Of a stretch of DNA of 64,000 nt, positions 48,237 to 58,688 are shown one piece after another. How positions within the stretch are numbered: position 1 is the first letter of the stretch; every line of letters begins with the position of its first letter. Source of the stretch: Bog-473 sp963788585. Lineage in GTDB: Bacteria; Actinomycetota; Acidimicrobiia; Acidimicrobiales; RAAP-2. The DNA lies in the NCBI GenBank assembly GCA_963788585.1, contig CAWBHA010000006.1:310001-374000 (forward strand), given 5' to 3'. The position numbers were made by a program, and so were the translations under genes. A model generated the notes under the pieces. The model saw only the letters and a program-made list of their open reading frames with translations. It was not told where the DNA came from and made no database searches.

Positions 48237-49184
48237 GTGGCTCGTTACATCATCAAGCGAGTGGTGCTGCTCATCATCATCATCATCTTCGTTTCGATCG
48301 CCACCTTCTTCCTGGTCCACCTCCTGCCGGGCAATCCGGCCACGACGATCCTCGGGCCCAATGCCACTCCGCAGAACGTCGCCACCATCAACCGCCAGCT
48401 CGGTCTCAACAAACCACTGTGGCAGCAGTACTTCATCTGGATCGGGCATGTGTTCCAGGGCAACCTGGGCCAGTCCTTCACCACGCACCAGTCGACGACG
48501 ACGATCATCGCCCAGTCGTTCCCGATCGATCTCGAACTGATCATCCTCTCGCAGATCTTGGCCTTCGCCGTCGCCTTCCCCATGGCGATGCACGCGGCGC
48601 GGCGGCCGAACCGGCTCTTCGACCAGGCGTCGAACAGCACCACGTTCGGGATGCTCGCACTGCCGCCCTTCGTCATCGCGCCCGTGCTCGTCCTGATCTT
48701 CGCGGTGCACTGGCACGTCTTCCCCGGACCGGCCTCCTACGTGCCACTGACGCAGAACTTCTGGTCCAACATCCATACGATGCTGTTACCGTCGATCGTC
48801 CTGGCCCTCGGCTCCATCGTGGTGTACTTCCGGCTACTGCGGAACGACCTGATCTCCACGTTGCAGGAGGACTTCATCACGATGGCCCGCTCGAAGGGAC
48901 TGAGCGACCGCCGCATCATGTGGCGCCACGCGCTGCGCCCGTCGTCCATCTCCCTCCTGGCGTCGGCCGGTGTCACGATCGGGAGCCTCATTGCGGGCAC
49001 CTTCATCGTGGAGCTCCTCCTCCAGATGCCCGGACTCGGCTATCAGTTGATCTCGAGCGTCAACCAGGACGACTACACGGTGGTCCAGGGCATCACCCTG
49101 TTCGTGGCCGTGGCGATCGTGCTCATCAACTTCATCTTCGACTTCCTGTTCACCATCGTCGATCCGAGGATTGCCCGTGAGTAG
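48237..49184 (+). CDS. dppB: Peptide/nickel-type ABC transporter permease, DppB family
   Basis: The GTG at 48237 follows a purine-rich AAGGGG site. The 315-residue protein has six membrane helices: RVVLLIIIIIFVSIATFFLV first, then LILSQILAFAVAFPMAM, LALPPFVIAPVLVLIFAV and later ones. The cytoplasmic EAA-type loop is DFITMARSKGLSDRRIMWRH. The N-terminal LLPGNPATTILGP and NRQLGLNKPLWQQYFIW are DppB/OppB hallmarks. With DppC it forms the channel for di- or oligopeptides, nickel or similar solutes. It starts a five-gene coupled operon. Confidence 0.9.
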   Translation: MARYIIKRVVLLIIIIIFVSIATFFLVHLLPGNPATTILGPNATPQNVATINRQLGLNKPLWQQYFIWIGHVFQGNLGQSFTTHQSTTTIIAQSFPIDLELIILSQILAFAVAFPMAMHAARRPNRLFDQASNSTTFGMLALPPFVIAPVLVLIFAVHWHVFPGPASYVPLTQNFWSNIHTMLLPSIVLALGSIVVYFRLLRNDLISTLQEDFITMARSKGLSDRRIMWRHALRPSSISLLASAGVTIGSLIAGTFIVELLLQMPGLGYQLISSVNQDDYTVVQGITLFVAVAIVLINFIFDFLFTIVDPRIARE

Positions 49185-50085
49185 CGTCATCACCGACGAC
49201 CTGGCCGAGATCAAAGAGGAGATCGCCGCCGAGGCGGCGGCCGACCCGAGCAAGAAGAAGCTCGGCGTGTTCTTCTGGATCTGCGCCGGCTTCATCGTCC
49301 TCGTCGCCGTGCTCGCCACCTTCGCCAGCGTGCTCCCGCTCCCCAACCCCGACCTCGGCAACTACAACAGCGTGCAGAACGGGGGGCCGAGCTGGAGCCA
49401 CCTGCTCGGCACGGACGACCTCTACCGCGACATCCTGAGCCGCCTGATCTACGGCGCCCGGGTCTCCCTCGTCGTCGGCTTCGGCGGCGCGCTCCTCGGC
49501 CTCGTCCTGGGCGGCATCCCGGCCATGATCTCGGCCTACCGGCGGGGGCGGGTGGACACCGTCCTGAACACCGGCTCCTATGTCTTCCTGGCCTTCCCCG
49601 CCATCGTGGCCGTCATTGCGATCGTGTCGTTCTGGGGCCACTCGCTGTGGAAGATCACCCTGATCATCGGGCTCTTCGCTGCGCCCCTCATCTTCCGGGT
49701 CGTCCGGGCCTCGACGCTCTCGTACGCGACGCGTGACTTCGTGCAGGCGGCCAAGGCGCTCGGGGCCAGCGACACCCGCATCCTGACCCGCGAGATCCTG
49801 CCCAACATCATGCCGACGGTCGTGTCCTTCAGCCTCATCGCGGTGGCCACCATCATCGTGCTGGAAGGATCGCTGGCCTTCCTCGGCCTCTCGGTGCAGC
49901 CGCCGACGCCCAGCTGGGGCAACATGCTCAACGAAGGGTCCAGTCTCCTGACCGGGGCCAAGGGCCAGACGAACCCGTGGCTGGTCATCTTCCCGGCCAC
50001 GGCCATGTTCCTGCTCCTCTTCAGCCTCAACGTCGTCGCCGACAAGCTGCGCGCCTACTTCGACGTGTCAGAGATCAAGCTGTGA
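49177..50085 (+). CDS. dppC: Peptide/nickel-type ABC transporter permease, DppC family
   Basis: GTG 49177 overlaps the dppB end by 8 bp. The 302-residue protein has an N-terminal OppC-type segment (FFWICAGFIVLVAVLATFAS) and the membrane domain with HLLGTDDLYRDILSRLIYGA, a DppC signature. The EAA loop is DFVQAAKALGASDTRILTRE. The last helices include GSLAFLGLSVQPPTPSWGNM and MFLLLFSLNVVADKLR. Its stop overlaps the dppD start. Confidence 0.92.
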   Translation: MSSVITDDLAEIKEEIAAEAAADPSKKKLGVFFWICAGFIVLVAVLATFASVLPLPNPDLGNYNSVQNGGPSWSHLLGTDDLYRDILSRLIYGARVSLVVGFGGALLGLVLGGIPAMISAYRRGRVDTVLNTGSYVFLAFPAIVAVIAIVSFWGHSLWKITLIIGLFAAPLIFRVVRASTLSYATRDFVQAAKALGASDTRILTREILPNIMPTVVSFSLIAVATIIVLEGSLAFLGLSVQPPTPSWGNMLNEGSSLLTGAKGQTNPWLVIFPATAMFLLLFSLNVVADKLRAYFDVSEIKL

Positions 50086-51104
50086 GCGGGCGCCGGCTCC
50101 TCGACGTCGAAGATCTCTCCGTCTCGTTCGCCACGAGCCGCGGCAGCCTGCAGGCGGTCCAGAGCGTCTCCCTCAGCCTGGACCAGGGCAAGACGCTGGG
50201 CATCGTGGGTGAGTCGGGCTCGGGCAAGACCGTCCTCTCCCGGGCGATCATGGGCCTGCTGCCGCGGGCGACCACCACGCAGACGGGGTCGGTGCGCTAC
50301 GACGGCACCGAGATCCTCAACGCGCCGAACGACCAGCTGCGCAAGCTCTGGAGCACCCACATCGCGATGGTCTTCCAGGACCCGATGACCTCGCTGAACC
50401 CGGTGCAGCGCATCGGCCACCAGATCACCGAGCCACTCAAGATCCACCTGAAGCTCTCCAAGAGTGAGGCCAAGGAGACCGCGCTCTCGCTGCTCATGCA
50501 GGTCGGCATCCCCTCGCCCGTCGAGCGCTACGAGGCCTACCCGGCCCAGCTCTCCGGTGGCATGCGCCAGCGCGTGATGATCGCCATCGCGCTCGCCTGC
50601 GCACCCCGCCTGCTCCTGGCCGACGAGCCCACGACCGGACTCGACGTCACGGTGCAGGCGCAGATCCTCGACCTGCTCAGCCAGCTCCAGCACGACCGCG
50701 ACATGGCCATGATCCTCGTCACCCACGACCTGGGCGTGGTCGCCACGCGCACCGACGAGATCATCGTGATGTACGCCGGCACCGTGGTCGAACGAGCACC
50801 GACCAACGTCCTGTTCAAGAGCATGGCCATGCCGTACACGGAGGCACTGCTCAAGTCGACGCCACGCATCGCCGACCCGAGCCACACGCGGCTGATCGCC
50901 ATCGAGGGGCGGCCACCCGACCTGCTCCACCCGCCCGCCGGCTGCCCGTTCGCGCCGCGTTGTCCCTACGCGCAGGACAGGTGCCACCAGGAGAAGCCGC
51001 CGCTCGTCGAGGCCGCACCAGGGCACAGCTACGCCTGCTGGTACCCCCTCACCGCGGCCGATCCCGCCGGCCGGCCGGAGCCCTCAGCGGCGGTGACGGC
51101 GTGA
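50082..51104 (+). CDS. dppD: Peptide/nickel-type ABC transporter ATP-binding protein, DppD family
   Basis: GTG 50082 overlaps the dppC stop (GTGA), giving 340 residues. The nucleotide-binding domain has Walker A GIVGESGSGKTVLSRAIMGL, the Q loop MVFQDPMTSLNPVQRIGH, signature LSGGMRQRVMIAIALACAPR and Walker B LLLADEPTTGLDVT. The C-terminal oligopeptide-transporter domain ends CPFAPRCPYAQDRC, the cysteine cluster that can hold an Fe-S centre in this family. It powers import together with DppF. Confidence 0.93.
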   Translation: MSGRRLLDVEDLSVSFATSRGSLQAVQSVSLSLDQGKTLGIVGESGSGKTVLSRAIMGLLPRATTTQTGSVRYDGTEILNAPNDQLRKLWSTHIAMVFQDPMTSLNPVQRIGHQITEPLKIHLKLSKSEAKETALSLLMQVGIPSPVERYEAYPAQLSGGMRQRVMIAIALACAPRLLLADEPTTGLDVTVQAQILDLLSQLQHDRDMAMILVTHDLGVVATRTDEIIVMYAGTVVERAPTNVLFKSMAMPYTEALLKSTPRIADPSHTRLIAIEGRPPDLLHPPAGCPFAPRCPYAQDRCHQEKPPLVEAAPGHSYACWYPLTAADPAGRPEPSAAVTA

Positions 51105-52093
51105 CCGACACCGCGGTCGAAGCCCCCGGCAGGGAGACGACCGAGCCCCTGCTCTCGGTCGAGGACCTGCACGTGTCCTTCCACCGCGGCCGTACGACGG
51201 TCCAGGCCGTCGCCGGCATCACCTTCACCATGCAGCAGGGCGAGACGCTCGGCCTGGTCGGTGAGTCCGGCTGCGGCAAGTCCACGACGGGGCGCGCCAT
51301 CGTGCAGGTCGAGAAGGCGACGTCGGGCCGGATCCGATTCGGGGACACCGAGTTGACGCACCTCAGCCGGGGCGACCTGCGGACGCTGCGGACCCACGTG
51401 CAGATGATCTTCCAGGACCCGATCTCGTCGCTCAACCCGCGACGGCGAGTGGTCGACATCGTGGCCGAGCCGCTGACCATCTGGAGGATCGGGTCCAAGG
51501 ACGAGCGGCGGGAGCAGGCCAACGCCATGCTCGACCTGGTCGGCATCGATCCCTACCTCAACGGCAACCGCCACCCGCGGGAGTTCTCCGGGGGCCAGTG
51601 CCAACGCATCAGCATCGCCCGCGCCCTGATGCTCAAGCCCAGGCTGCTCGTCTGCGACGAGATCGTCTCGGCCCTCGACGTTTCCGTACAGGCACAGATC
51701 CTCAACCTCCTACAAGACGTCAAGCGCGAGTACGACTTGACGATCCTCTTCATCGCGCACGACCTGGCCGTGGTCAAGAACGTGAGCGATCGCGTCGCGG
51801 TGATGTACCTCGGTCGTCTCTGCGAGATCGCGCCGTCCGACCTGCTCTACGAGTCACCGGCGCACCACTACACCGCGGCGCTCCTGGCCTCGGCGGTCGA
51901 GCCCGACCCCGAGGCGACGCGCACGTCGATCGCGCTGTCGGGCGAGCCGCCCAGCCCGATCGACCCGCCCTCGGGGTGCCGTTTCCGCACCCGCTGCCCC
52001 CGGGCGGAGGCCCGATGCGCCGAAGAGGTTCCCGAGATGCGCGCGCTGGCCCCCGGCCACATCGTGGCCTGCCACTTCCCCATCGGGAGTTGA
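51101..52093 (+). CDS. dppF: Peptide/nickel-type ABC transporter ATP-binding protein, DppF family
   Basis: GTG 51101 overlaps the dppD stop (GTGA). The 330-residue ATPase has Walker A LVGESGCGKSTTGRAIVQVE, MIFQDPISSLNPRRRVVDIV, signature FSGGQCQRISIARALMLKPR and Walker B LLVCDEIVSALDVS. The C-terminus carries CRFRTRCPRAEARCAEEVP, the family cysteine motif. Its stop overlaps the TTG start of the ATP-grasp gene, so translation is coupled to that enzyme. Confidence 0.93.
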   Translation: MTDTAVEAPGRETTEPLLSVEDLHVSFHRGRTTVQAVAGITFTMQQGETLGLVGESGCGKSTTGRAIVQVEKATSGRIRFGDTELTHLSRGDLRTLRTHVQMIFQDPISSLNPRRRVVDIVAEPLTIWRIGSKDERREQANAMLDLVGIDPYLNGNRHPREFSGGQCQRISIARALMLKPRLLVCDEIVSALDVSVQAQILNLLQDVKREYDLTILFIAHDLAVVKNVSDRVAVMYLGRLCEIAPSDLLYESPAHHYTAALLASAVEPDPEATRTSIALSGEPPSPIDPPSGCRFRTRCPRAEARCAEEVPEMRALAPGHIVACHFPIGS

Positions 52094-53040
52094 CCGCCGC
52101 CGCATCGCGACCGGGCCGTCCCAGGCCCCGGTCCCGTCCCCAGCCTCGCATTGCCTTCACGGCCCCACCACAGTTCCCCGACCTACACGACGACTGGCCC
52201 CTCCAACGCGCGGCCATGGAAGACCTCGGGTTGGCGGCACGGCCGGTGGTCTGGAGTGACCCGAACGTGGTCTGGTCCGACTTCGACCTGGTCGTGGCGA
52301 GCGGCGCCTGGGACAACATCCACCACCAGGCGGCGTTCCTGGCCTGGGTCGACCGGGTGGGCACAGAGCTCGGTGTGCCGATGGTGAACTCTCCGGCCAC
52401 GCTGCGCTGGAACCTCGACAAGCACTATCTGCGTGCGCTGGCCGCCGCCGGCGTCCCCATCGTCCCGACCACGTTCGTCGAATCCCACACCGGGGCCGGT
52501 CTCCCCGATCTCTCGGACGTCACCCTGCCCGACCACGAGATCGTCGTGAAACCGGCGATCTCGGGCGGCGGGTTCCAGACGGCGCGCTACACGGCCGGCG
52601 AGCACGACCACGCGCGGGCGCACCTCGCCGCGCTGTTGGGTGCGGGCAGGTCGGCCATGGTGCAGCCGTACCAGCATGCGGTCGACGCGGAGGGCGAGGC
52701 GGGCCTGGTCTTCCTCGGAGGCGCGTTCAGCCACGCCATCCGGAAGGAGCCGATGATCCGTCCCGGCGCGGGCCCACGCGACAGCCTGATGGCGAACCAG
52801 GTCGTCACCCCCTGCGCCGCCGTGGCCGACCAGGTCGACATGGCCGAGGCGGCACTCGGCGCGGCCGAGGCTCTCGTCGGCCCCTCCACCTACGCCCGAG
52901 TCGACATGGTCCGCGGCGCCGACGGTCGGCCGGCGCTGCTCGAACTCGAGCTGCTCGATCCCGTGCTGTTCATGACGACGGCACCGGCGTCAGCCGAGTG
53001 CTTCGCCCGCGTGCTGGCCGACACAGTCCGCGCCGACTGA
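52090..53040 (+). CDS. ATP-grasp ligase-type protein, coupled to the Dpp transporter
   Basis: The start TTG 52090 overlaps the dppF stop (TTGA). The 316-residue protein begins with a Pro/Arg-rich tail, then RIAFTAPPQFPDLHDDWPLQ and DFDLVVASGAWDNIHHQAAF. The ATP-grasp core has NSPATLRWNLDKHYLRALAA, IVVKPAISGGGFQTARY with the ATP-binding Lys, a Gly-rich loop and PALLELELLDPVLFMTT with metal-binding acids. It resembles the family that includes DcsG of D-cycloserine synthesis and RimK-like ligases. The real substrates are unknown. Coupling to a peptide importer suggests it acts on an imported small amino-acid compound or peptide. Confidence 0.7.
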   Translation: MTAAASRPGRPRPRSRPQPRIAFTAPPQFPDLHDDWPLQRAAMEDLGLAARPVVWSDPNVVWSDFDLVVASGAWDNIHHQAAFLAWVDRVGTELGVPMVNSPATLRWNLDKHYLRALAAAGVPIVPTTFVESHTGAGLPDLSDVTLPDHEIVVKPAISGGGFQTARYTAGEHDHARAHLAALLGAGRSAMVQPYQHAVDAEGEAGLVFLGGAFSHAIRKEPMIRPGAGPRDSLMANQVVTPCAAVADQVDMAEAALGAAEALVGPSTYARVDMVRGADGRPALLELELLDPVLFMTTAPASAECFARVLADTVRAD

Positions 53041-53065
53041 CGTCCTGGTGCGACGCGGACGAGCG

Positions 53066-53479
53066 TCATTCCCCCGACAATGCTTCTTCGTCTGCTTCTT
53101 CTTCTGCCACAACGTTCTCCGCGATGGTCTCGTCCGCGGTGATGTCCGCCGCTGCCTGCTCCTCCACCGTGAGCTCGGCCGCGGGGTCTGCTTCGAGCCG
53201 CTCGTCGGGGATGGGGACCCCGCTGCGGACGGAGCGGCCGTACGTCCCGTCCGCCAGTCTCGCCTCCGCGCGCTCGATCGCGCCCAGCCGTTCCCGCAGG
53301 CCCACGGCCACCGCGTCGTCACCCTGCTCGTCGGTCAACGGCTCCGCCGGGTCGGCGATATCGCCTCTCACGGAGGCCTCGTCTTCGTCCCCCTGGCGCG
53401 CATCGGTCAGGTCGCGCAGCAATCCTTCGACGCGTCGGCGCTCCGCGGCCAGCAGGTCGCGAGCTCGTGCTTCGTCCAT
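53066..53479 (-). CDS. DksA/TraR-like protein without the zinc-finger cysteines
   Basis: The 137-residue protein has an N-terminal coiled coil (MDEARARDLLAAERRRVEGL) with many acidic residues, like the DksA coiled coil. It then has RLGAIERAEARLADGTYGRS and GVPIPDERLEADPAAELTVE. In typical DksA/TraR proteins four cysteines hold zinc around this GTYG...IP-ERL motif. Here Ser and other residues replace them and the protein has no Cys at all. The tail is acidic (ENVVAEEEADEEALSGE). It may still bind RNA polymerase through the coiled coil, but this is untested. Confidence 0.75.
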   Translation of the reverse strand: MDEARARDLLAAERRRVEGLLRDLTDARQGDEDEASVRGDIADPAEPLTDEQGDDAVAVGLRERLGAIERAEARLADGTYGRSVRSGVPIPDERLEADPAAELTVEEQAAADITADETIAENVVAEEEADEEALSGE

Positions 53480-53537
53480 GTCGTGTCTCCCCGGTCGGTG
53501 TCCCCGGGAGCATACGGCGCGGGCACTGGGCTGCCCC

Positions 53538-53564
53538 GATGCCGATGCCGATGCCGATGCCGAC
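53538..53564. repeat. GATGCC hexamer microsatellite
   Basis: Four GATGCC units and a GAC follow one another just downstream of the rpsA stop (minus strand), in the gap before the DksA-like gene. No terminator hairpin is seen there. Confidence 0.7.
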
Positions 53565-53565
53565 C

Positions 53566-55098
<1,533 letters not shown>

Positions 55099-55273
55099 GG
55101 TGAATCTCCTAGCTGGGTTGCGACCTGCAACCACAGGACCGCGCCGGGGCCGTCTCGTCGGACATGGACTGCACCGCCTCCGGGCCGGCGGGCAAGGGGT
55201 TCTACGTTACCACCTGCTCAGCGGGCCTCTTTCGCGCCGAGCGTGGTCGATCCCGGCGCGGCAGCCCTCGTCG

Positions 55274-58039
55274 TCAGCCCTTGGCGGCCGCCCAGCTCGG
55301 GCCCGTCGCCATGGAAATGGTCAGGGGGACGCGGAGGTCCGCCGCCCCGGTGAGGGCCGACTCGGTGAGGCGGCGCACGTCCCCTTCCTCGCCCGCAGCC
55401 ACCTCGACGATCACCTCGTCGTGCACCTGGAGCACGAGGCGGCTGGCCAGCCGCTCGGCCTCGAGGTCGCGGTCGAGCCGGACCAGCGCAAGCTTGAAGA
55501 TGTCCGCCGCCAGGCCCTGGATACCAGCGTTCATGGCCTGGCGTTCGGCCGCCTGGCGGATGCGGTAGTTCGCGGCGTGGAGATCGGGCAGCGGCCGCAC
55601 GCGGCCGAACATCGTGCGGGTGGCGCCGCGGATCTTTGCGTCGGCCACCGTGTTGTCCATGTACTGCTTCACGAGCGGGAACGCGCCGAAGTAGCTCTCC
55701 ATGATGGCGGCGGCCTCCTCGACGGGAACGCCGAGCCGCTGGCTCAGCCCGTAGGCCTCCATGCCGTACGCGAGCCCGTACGAAACCATCTTGCAGAACT
55801 CGCGCTGGGTGTGGGTGACCTCCTCGGGCGGGATGCCGTAGACGGCGGCGGCCACCTGGCGATGCACGTCGGCCCCGCTGGTCAGCGCGTCGATCAGCCC
55901 CGGGTCCTGCGACAGGTCGGCAATGCAGCGCAACTCGACCTGGTCGTAATCGGCCACGAGGAAAGTCATGCCGGCCGCCGGCACGAAGGCGCGCCGGAAC
56001 TGCTTGCCGAGCTCGGTGCGTACCGGGATGTTGTGCAAGTTGGGCCGGTCCGAGGAGATGCGCCCGGTACGGGCCACCGTCTGTCCGAACGAGGCGTGGA
56101 TGCGGCCGTCCGCCTGCACTTCGGCCAGGAGGCTCTCCCCGTAGGTCGAGCGCAGCTTCTCGACCTCGCGGTAGTTGAGCAGCGCGGCGACGATGGGATG
56201 CGCGTCGCGCAAGCTCTCGAGGGTCTGCGCGTCCGTGGAGAAGCCGGTCTTGGTCTTCCTGCCCGGGGTGAGGCCGAGCTCGTCGTAGAGGACCATGCGC
56301 AGCTGTGGCGTGGAGTTCACGTTGAACTCGTGGCCGGCGTGCCGTTGCACCTCACCCTGGAGCGACACCACCGACTCCTTCAGTGAGTCGGCGATGGTCT
56401 GGAGCTCCACGCGGTCGATGCCGATCCCGGCCACCTCCATCTTGGCCAGGACGCGCACGAGCGGCGTCTCGATGTCGTCGTGGAGCATCACCATGTCCTC
56501 GCGGCGGAGGCGCTGACGGAAGCTGGCCGCCATGCCGGCCACGTCGGCGGCCTCACCCGACGCCTCCCGCGCCAGCTCCGCGGCCGTCTCGCCGGCCTCG
56601 ACGATCTCGAGGGAGAGTTGGCCACTCTGCTCGCGAAGCTGTTCGAGCTCGTACTCGCCCGTGGAGGCATCGAGAAGATACGCGGCCACGGCGGTATCCA
56701 TCTCGAGACCGGTGAGGTCGATCCCGAGCGGCAGGAGCGAACGCATGGCCTCCTTGACGCCGTGGCCGAGCACCGGGCGCGCGAGCAGGAAGTTGAGTTT
56801 CTTGACCACCGACGACGCCGTCAGCTGGGCACCGGGCACCATCACGCCCAGTCCCGCCTCGTCGCCCTCGGTGGCCAGCAGTAGGAGACCGACCAGATCG
56901 CTGCGGCCCGGCATGCCGTCCCAGCGCGCGGCGACGGCGATCTTTCCGGTGCCCAGCTCGCTCAGCTGCTTCGTGACCTCGGCCGCACTCGTCGGCAGGG
57001 CCACGTCGCGTAGCTCGAAGGAGGGCGGCACCGCCTCGGGAGGGGGCGGGTGGGCGGCGGCCGCGTCGGCGACCACACCCTCGGCCGACCGCGAAGAGGG
57101 CGGGCCGGCCGGTGCGCTGCCCGGCGCGGCGTTCCCGAGCGCGCCGGCGTCGAGGAGCTCGACCAGGCGCTGCCACACCGTCTTCATCTCGTAGCGTTCG
57201 AAGGTCGCCTCCGCCGTGGCCCGGTCCCAGCCGCCCAGCTGGAGCTGGCTCGGGTCGACGTCGAGCGGCACGTCGCGCACGAGCGGGATGACCCGCGCGT
57301 TGGAGCGCGCCAGTGCCTCGCTGGCGGCCAGGTTCTCACGCAGCTTGGGGGTCTGCTCGTCGACGTGGGCGAAGATCCCGTCGAGGTCCCCGTACTTGGT
57401 CAGCAGCTTGGCGGCGGTCTTCTCCCCCACTCCCGGGACGCCGGGAAGGTTGTCCGAGGGGTCCCCGCGCAGCGCGGCCAGCAAGACATACAGCGACGGT
57501 TCGACGCCACAGCGCTCCATGATCCCGGCCTCGTCGTAGAGCGCATAGTCGCTGACGCCGCGCTTGTTGTAGAGCACTCGGATGTAGGGATCCCGCACCA
57601 GCTGGAAGCTGTCGCGGTCGCCGGTGACGATGAGGACCTCGGAGTCGCGCGCCGCCGCCTCGGTCGCCAGCGTGGCGATGACGTCGTCGGCCTCGAACCC
57701 CGGGGCCTCGATGACGGGAATGGCCAGTGACCCCATGACCTCACGGATCATGTCGAACTGCGGCGGGAGCAACCACGGCGTCTGCGCCCGGCCCGCCTTG
57801 TAGTCATCGAGCATCTCGTCGCGGAAGGTGTCCCCGGGGGCGTCGAAGGCCACCGCCACGCCCGAGGGATGCTGCTCACGGATGAGGTACACGAGCATGG
57901 AGGCGAACCCGTGCACGGCATTGGTGACGACGCCTTCGGACGTGGCGAGGGTGTCCGGCAGCGCGAAGTAGGCCCGGAAGGCAAGGGACATGCCGTCGAG
58001 CAGCAGCAGCGGTCCCGGTCGCTCCTGCTCTGTCGCCAT
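55274..58039 (-). CDS. polA: DNA polymerase I
   Basis: The 921-residue enzyme fills gaps in replication and repair. The N-terminal 5'-3' exonuclease has LLLLDGMSLAFRAYFALPDT, APGFEADDVIATLATEAAAR and VTGDRDSFQLVRDPYIRVLY, ending in a helix-hairpin-helix (NLPGVPGVGEKTAAKLL). The middle 3'-5' exonuclease-like domain lacks the D-x-E metal motif (KIAVAARWDGMPGRSDLVGL), so proofreading is probably absent, as in mycobacteria. Polymerase motif A is FLVADYDQVELRCIADLSQD, motif B is KMVSYGLAYGMEAYGLSQRL and motif C is LVLQVHDEVIVEV. It starts 10 bp after the PdtaR-like gene stops. Confidence 0.96.
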   Translation of the reverse strand: MATEQERPGPLLLLDGMSLAFRAYFALPDTLATSEGVVTNAVHGFASMLVYLIREQHPSGVAVAFDAPGDTFRDEMLDDYKAGRAQTPWLLPPQFDMIREVMGSLAIPVIEAPGFEADDVIATLATEAAARDSEVLIVTGDRDSFQLVRDPYIRVLYNKRGVSDYALYDEAGIMERCGVEPSLYVLLAALRGDPSDNLPGVPGVGEKTAAKLLTKYGDLDGIFAHVDEQTPKLRENLAASEALARSNARVIPLVRDVPLDVDPSQLQLGGWDRATAEATFERYEMKTVWQRLVELLDAGALGNAAPGSAPAGPPSSRSAEGVVADAAAAHPPPPEAVPPSFELRDVALPTSAAEVTKQLSELGTGKIAVAARWDGMPGRSDLVGLLLLATEGDEAGLGVMVPGAQLTASSVVKKLNFLLARPVLGHGVKEAMRSLLPLGIDLTGLEMDTAVAAYLLDASTGEYELEQLREQSGQLSLEIVEAGETAAELAREASGEAADVAGMAASFRQRLRREDMVMLHDDIETPLVRVLAKMEVAGIGIDRVELQTIADSLKESVVSLQGEVQRHAGHEFNVNSTPQLRMVLYDELGLTPGRKTKTGFSTDAQTLESLRDAHPIVAALLNYREVEKLRSTYGESLLAEVQADGRIHASFGQTVARTGRISSDRPNLHNIPVRTELGKQFRRAFVPAAGMTFLVADYDQVELRCIADLSQDPGLIDALTSGADVHRQVAAAVYGIPPEEVTHTQREFCKMVSYGLAYGMEAYGLSQRLGVPVEEAAAIMESYFGAFPLVKQYMDNTVADAKIRGATRTMFGRVRPLPDLHAANYRIRQAAERQAMNAGIQGLAADIFKLALVRLDRDLEAERLASRLVLQVHDEVIVEVAAGEEGDVRRLTESALTGAADLRVPLTISMATGPSWAAAKG

Positions 58040-58049
58040 TACCGCGACA

Positions 58050-58688
58050 CTACGGGGTCAGTCTGCCGTCCACGACCTGCTGGGCCACGTCCCGCATCCG
58101 CGCCCGGGTCTGCATGGCCGTCCGCTGGATGAAGCTGAAGGCCTCCGTCTCGGGCAGGTCTTCGCGGTCCATCAGGATCTGTTTGGCCTCGTCGACCAGC
58201 CGGCGGGTGGCGATCTTGTCCTCGGCGCCGTCGGCCGACTGCTCCGCCTCGATCGCCCAGTCCTGCCGCGCCTTGGCCAGCACGTCGGCGATGGCGGGCA
58301 ACAGCTCGCGGGGCTGGAACGGCTTGATCAGATACGCCGAGACCCCGGAGTCCCGCGCCTCCTCGATCAGGTCGCGCTGGCTGAATGCGGTCAGGAGCAG
58401 CACGGCGACCTGGTGACGCGACGTGATCTCACGCGCCGCGCGCAGGCCGTCCATCCCGGGCATCTTGACGTCCAGGATGGCCAGGTCCGGCCGCTGTGCT
58501 TCGACGAGCTGGACCGCTTCGTCGCCGCGGCCCGTTTCCCCCACCACCTCGTAGCCGGCGGTGAGCAGGATCTCCTTGAGGTCGAGCCGGACGATGGCCT
58601 CGTCCTCCGCAATGACGACGCGGGCCAAGGGCAACCCCTGGGCGTCTGCCACGGCGCGCTCTCCCTGCGTGCCCTGGTTTTGGGTCAT
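58050..58688 (-). CDS. Response regulator with ANTAR RNA-binding domain (PdtaR-like)
   Basis: The 212-residue protein has a receiver domain at about 22-140 (VVIAEDEAIVRLDLKEILLT; phospho-acceptor Asp in LAILDVKMPGMDGLRAA; Thr in LLLTAFSQRD; Lys in AYLIKPFQPRELL). A C-terminal ANTAR domain at about 150-205 reads TRRLVDEAKQILMDRE, then SFIQRTAMQTRARMRDVAQQ. Such proteins act as transcription antiterminators when phosphorylated by a partner histidine kinase. The Mycobacterium counterpart (Rv1626) is also near polA. No kinase gene lies in this operon. Its start overlaps the stop of the coiled-coil gene. Confidence 0.9.
   Translation of the reverse strand: MTQNQGTQGERAVADAQGLPLARVVIAEDEAIVRLDLKEILLTAGYEVVGETGRGDEAVQLVEAQRPDLAILDVKMPGMDGLRAAREITSRHQVAVLLLTAFSQRDLIEEARDSGVSAYLIKPFQPRELLPAIADVLAKARQDWAIEAEQSADGAEDKIATRRLVDEAKQILMDREDLPETEAFSFIQRTAMQTRARMRDVAQQVVDGRLTP

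Noticed and set aside
45146..49180. 1344-codon open frame on the plus strand over the PIG-V-like and ArnT-like genes
   Set aside because: It has no motif or ribosome binding site and its composition is that of a complementary frame. The minus-strand genes are well supported.
55274..58039. Loss of the proofreading motif in DNA polymerase I as a novelty
   Set aside because: The same loss is known in mycobacterial and Thermus enzymes, so it is not unusual.
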